DNA of 6,872 bases, taken from NCBI GenBank assembly GCA_913057815.1, contig CAJXOV010000120.1, positions 1 to 6,872 on the forward strand, given 5' to 3'. Below the pieces are notes generated by a model. That model saw nothing but the letters and a program-made list of their open reading frames with translations. It searched no databases and was not told the DNA's origin. Positions 5,926-6,872 of this stretch are shown in pieces; position 1 is the first letter of the stretch; every line of letters begins with the position of its first letter. This DNA comes from an uncultured Flavobacteriales bacterium (lineage in GTDB: Bacteria; Bacteroidota; Bacteroidia; Flavobacteriales_D; Sanyastnellaceae). Made by a program: the position numbers and the translations under genes.

Positions 5926-6872
5926 CTTATTAATGCTATGGCTCCAGTTAAGGATACTTTTTCACCGCTATATTTTTCACCTCTAATTAGGTAAGTGTAA
6001 TTTCCGGCTTGTGCTTTTTTTCCTTTGATATTTCCGTCCCATCCTGTTTCTAGACTAACCCCGGTGAAAACTAATTCTCCCCAATGATTGAAAATACACA
6101 TTTCCATTTCTGAAATATCTGAGCCAAGAACTCTAAACAAGTCGTTCCTTCCATCTCCATTTGGAGAGAATGCAGTCGGTAAAAATGTCAGATCTTCGTA
6201 TGAAATACTTGTTGATTGAATTAAAGTTGACTCACATGAAGTAGTAGATGCATTGAGTGAAATTGAGAATTCACCATCTTCCATATATGTGTGCATAGGA
6301 TTAGTTTCAGTTGAAGTACTTCCATCACCAAAATCCCATAAGAAAGTTGACGACATCTCTGTATTGTTCTCTAAAAGAACAGTTCTACCCGATAAGTGAT
6401 TTACACTAAAATCAGGTTCTGGAATGTCATTAATAAAAGTATGTATGAGAACGGTGTCATTACATCCTTCAGCAAACCCAATTACTTGAACAGTATATTC
6501 CCCAGGGGAAGTGAACTCTGTATCAATGGAACTGCCTGATTCGTCCATTATTCCGTCACCGTTAAAATCCCATCCATATCCTATAACTGGAGATTCTGAA
6601 TTCACATCACTTGCTTCATAGGTGATCAGTTGATTGACACATCCGCTTGGTTCTGAAACAGTAATTTCGGCTCTTTCCGAGACAGTTAAAATATCTTCAG
6701 ATATAGCACTGCAGCCTAAAGCATCGGTGACTGTTAATGTAACAGTGTAAATTCCAGCGGTTTCATAGACATGTTCTGGGTTCATTTGAAAGCTATAATT
6801 ATCATCCCCGAATTGCCAAAACCAATTGGTAATTAAAGAGGATAAAATATCACCATCAGCACTAGGACTGTC
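5922..6872 (-). CDS. Secreted PKD-repeat protein with type B T9SS sorting domain, C-terminal part (5' end outside window)
   Basis: The reading frame is open through the right edge. The ATG at 6785 is internal, because the 29 codons before it encode the first half of a PKD domain (WFWQFGDD). The visible 316 residues hold PKD 1 (about 1-65, ending YTVTLTVTDALGCS), a second PKD/Ig-like domain (70-148, with WDFNGDGIMDE and PGEYTVQV) and PKD 3 (150-223, FLWDFGDGS...NPMHTY). A gliding-motility-associated C-terminal domain (CHU_C, TIGR04131 type) covers 229-316, with LPTAFSPNGDGRNDLFRV, FNHWGELVF and GWDG. This domain directs proteins through the type IX secretion system to the cell surface. PKD arrays usually form adhesin or enzyme stalks; any catalytic or adhesive domain would lie beyond the edge. 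The gene is coupled by ATGA to a PorP/SprF-like partner, the usual arrangement for type B cargo. The sorting-domain call is very secure; the overall function is unknown. Confidence 0.95.
   Translation of the reverse strand, partial: DSPSADGDILSSLITNWFWQFGDDNYSFQMNPEHVYETAGIYTVTLTVTDALGCSAISEDILTVSERAEITVSEPSGCVNQLITYEASDVNSESPVIGYGWDFNGDGIMDESGSSIDTEFTSPGEYTVQVIGFAEGCNDTVLIHTFINDIPEPDFSVNHLSGRTVLLENNTEMSSTFLWDFGDGSTSTETNPMHTYMEDGEFSISLNASTTSCESTLIQSTSISYEDLTFLPTAFSPNGDGRNDLFRVLGSDISEMEMCIFNHWGELVFTGVSLETGWDGNIKGKKAQAGNYTYLIRGEKYSGEKVSLTGAIALIR

Noticed and set aside
6783..6785. ATG as the true start of the PKD/CHU_C protein
   Set aside because: The upstream 29 in-frame codons encode the expected first half of a PKD domain, and no signal peptide follows this ATG. 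The gene continues past the right edge.

Overview
The window is AT-rich and strongly asymmetric: every supported gene lies on the minus strand and is read from the right edge toward the left. Three features point to Bacteroidota, most likely Flavobacteriales or a close relative: a type IX secretion type B sorting domain (gliding-motility-associated C-terminal domain, CHU_C) on a PKD-repeat protein, a PorP/SprF-family outer-membrane protein, and A-rich rather than strong Shine-Dalgarno leaders. I cannot name the genus from sequence alone.

Layout from right to left in transcription order. (1) 6872-5922 is the C-terminal 316 residues of a large secreted protein with three PKD/Ig-like domains and a CHU_C sorting domain; its 5' end is outside the window. 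(2) 5925-4072 is a PorP/SprF-like barrel fused to four thrombospondin type 3 repeats and an OmpA peptidoglycan-binding domain. (3) 4075-2771 is a Wzx/MOP-type polysaccharide flippase. (4) 2796-2215 is a thymidylate-kinase-like P-loop protein. (5) 2255-1524 is a nucleotidyltransferase-fold protein. (6) 1585-575 is an aminoglycoside-phosphotransferase/protein-kinase-fold protein. (7) After an 87-nt spacer containing short palindromes, 487-1 is the N-terminal part of a DUF4173/DUF4153-like multi-pass membrane protein that runs off the left edge.

Genes 1 to 6 all overlap head to tail, by 4, 4, 26, 41 and 62 nt, so they very probably form one transcript with translational coupling. The first two make a familiar unit: a type B T9SS cargo with its dedicated PorP/SprF partner. 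The next four couple a lipid-linked glycan flippase to three proteins of nucleotide or phosphate-transfer folds, with no glycosyltransferase among them. This join of a T9SS export/anchoring pair to a flippase-kinase cassette is the most interesting part of the window. One hypothesis is that the cassette makes or modifies a surface glycan used by, or displayed with, the secreted PKD protein. That is inference; the gene order, overlaps and conserved catalytic residues are read directly from the sequence.

I see no tRNA, rRNA, CRISPR array, insertion sequence or convincing rho-independent terminator. No stretch longer than about 90 bases is free of coding sequence.
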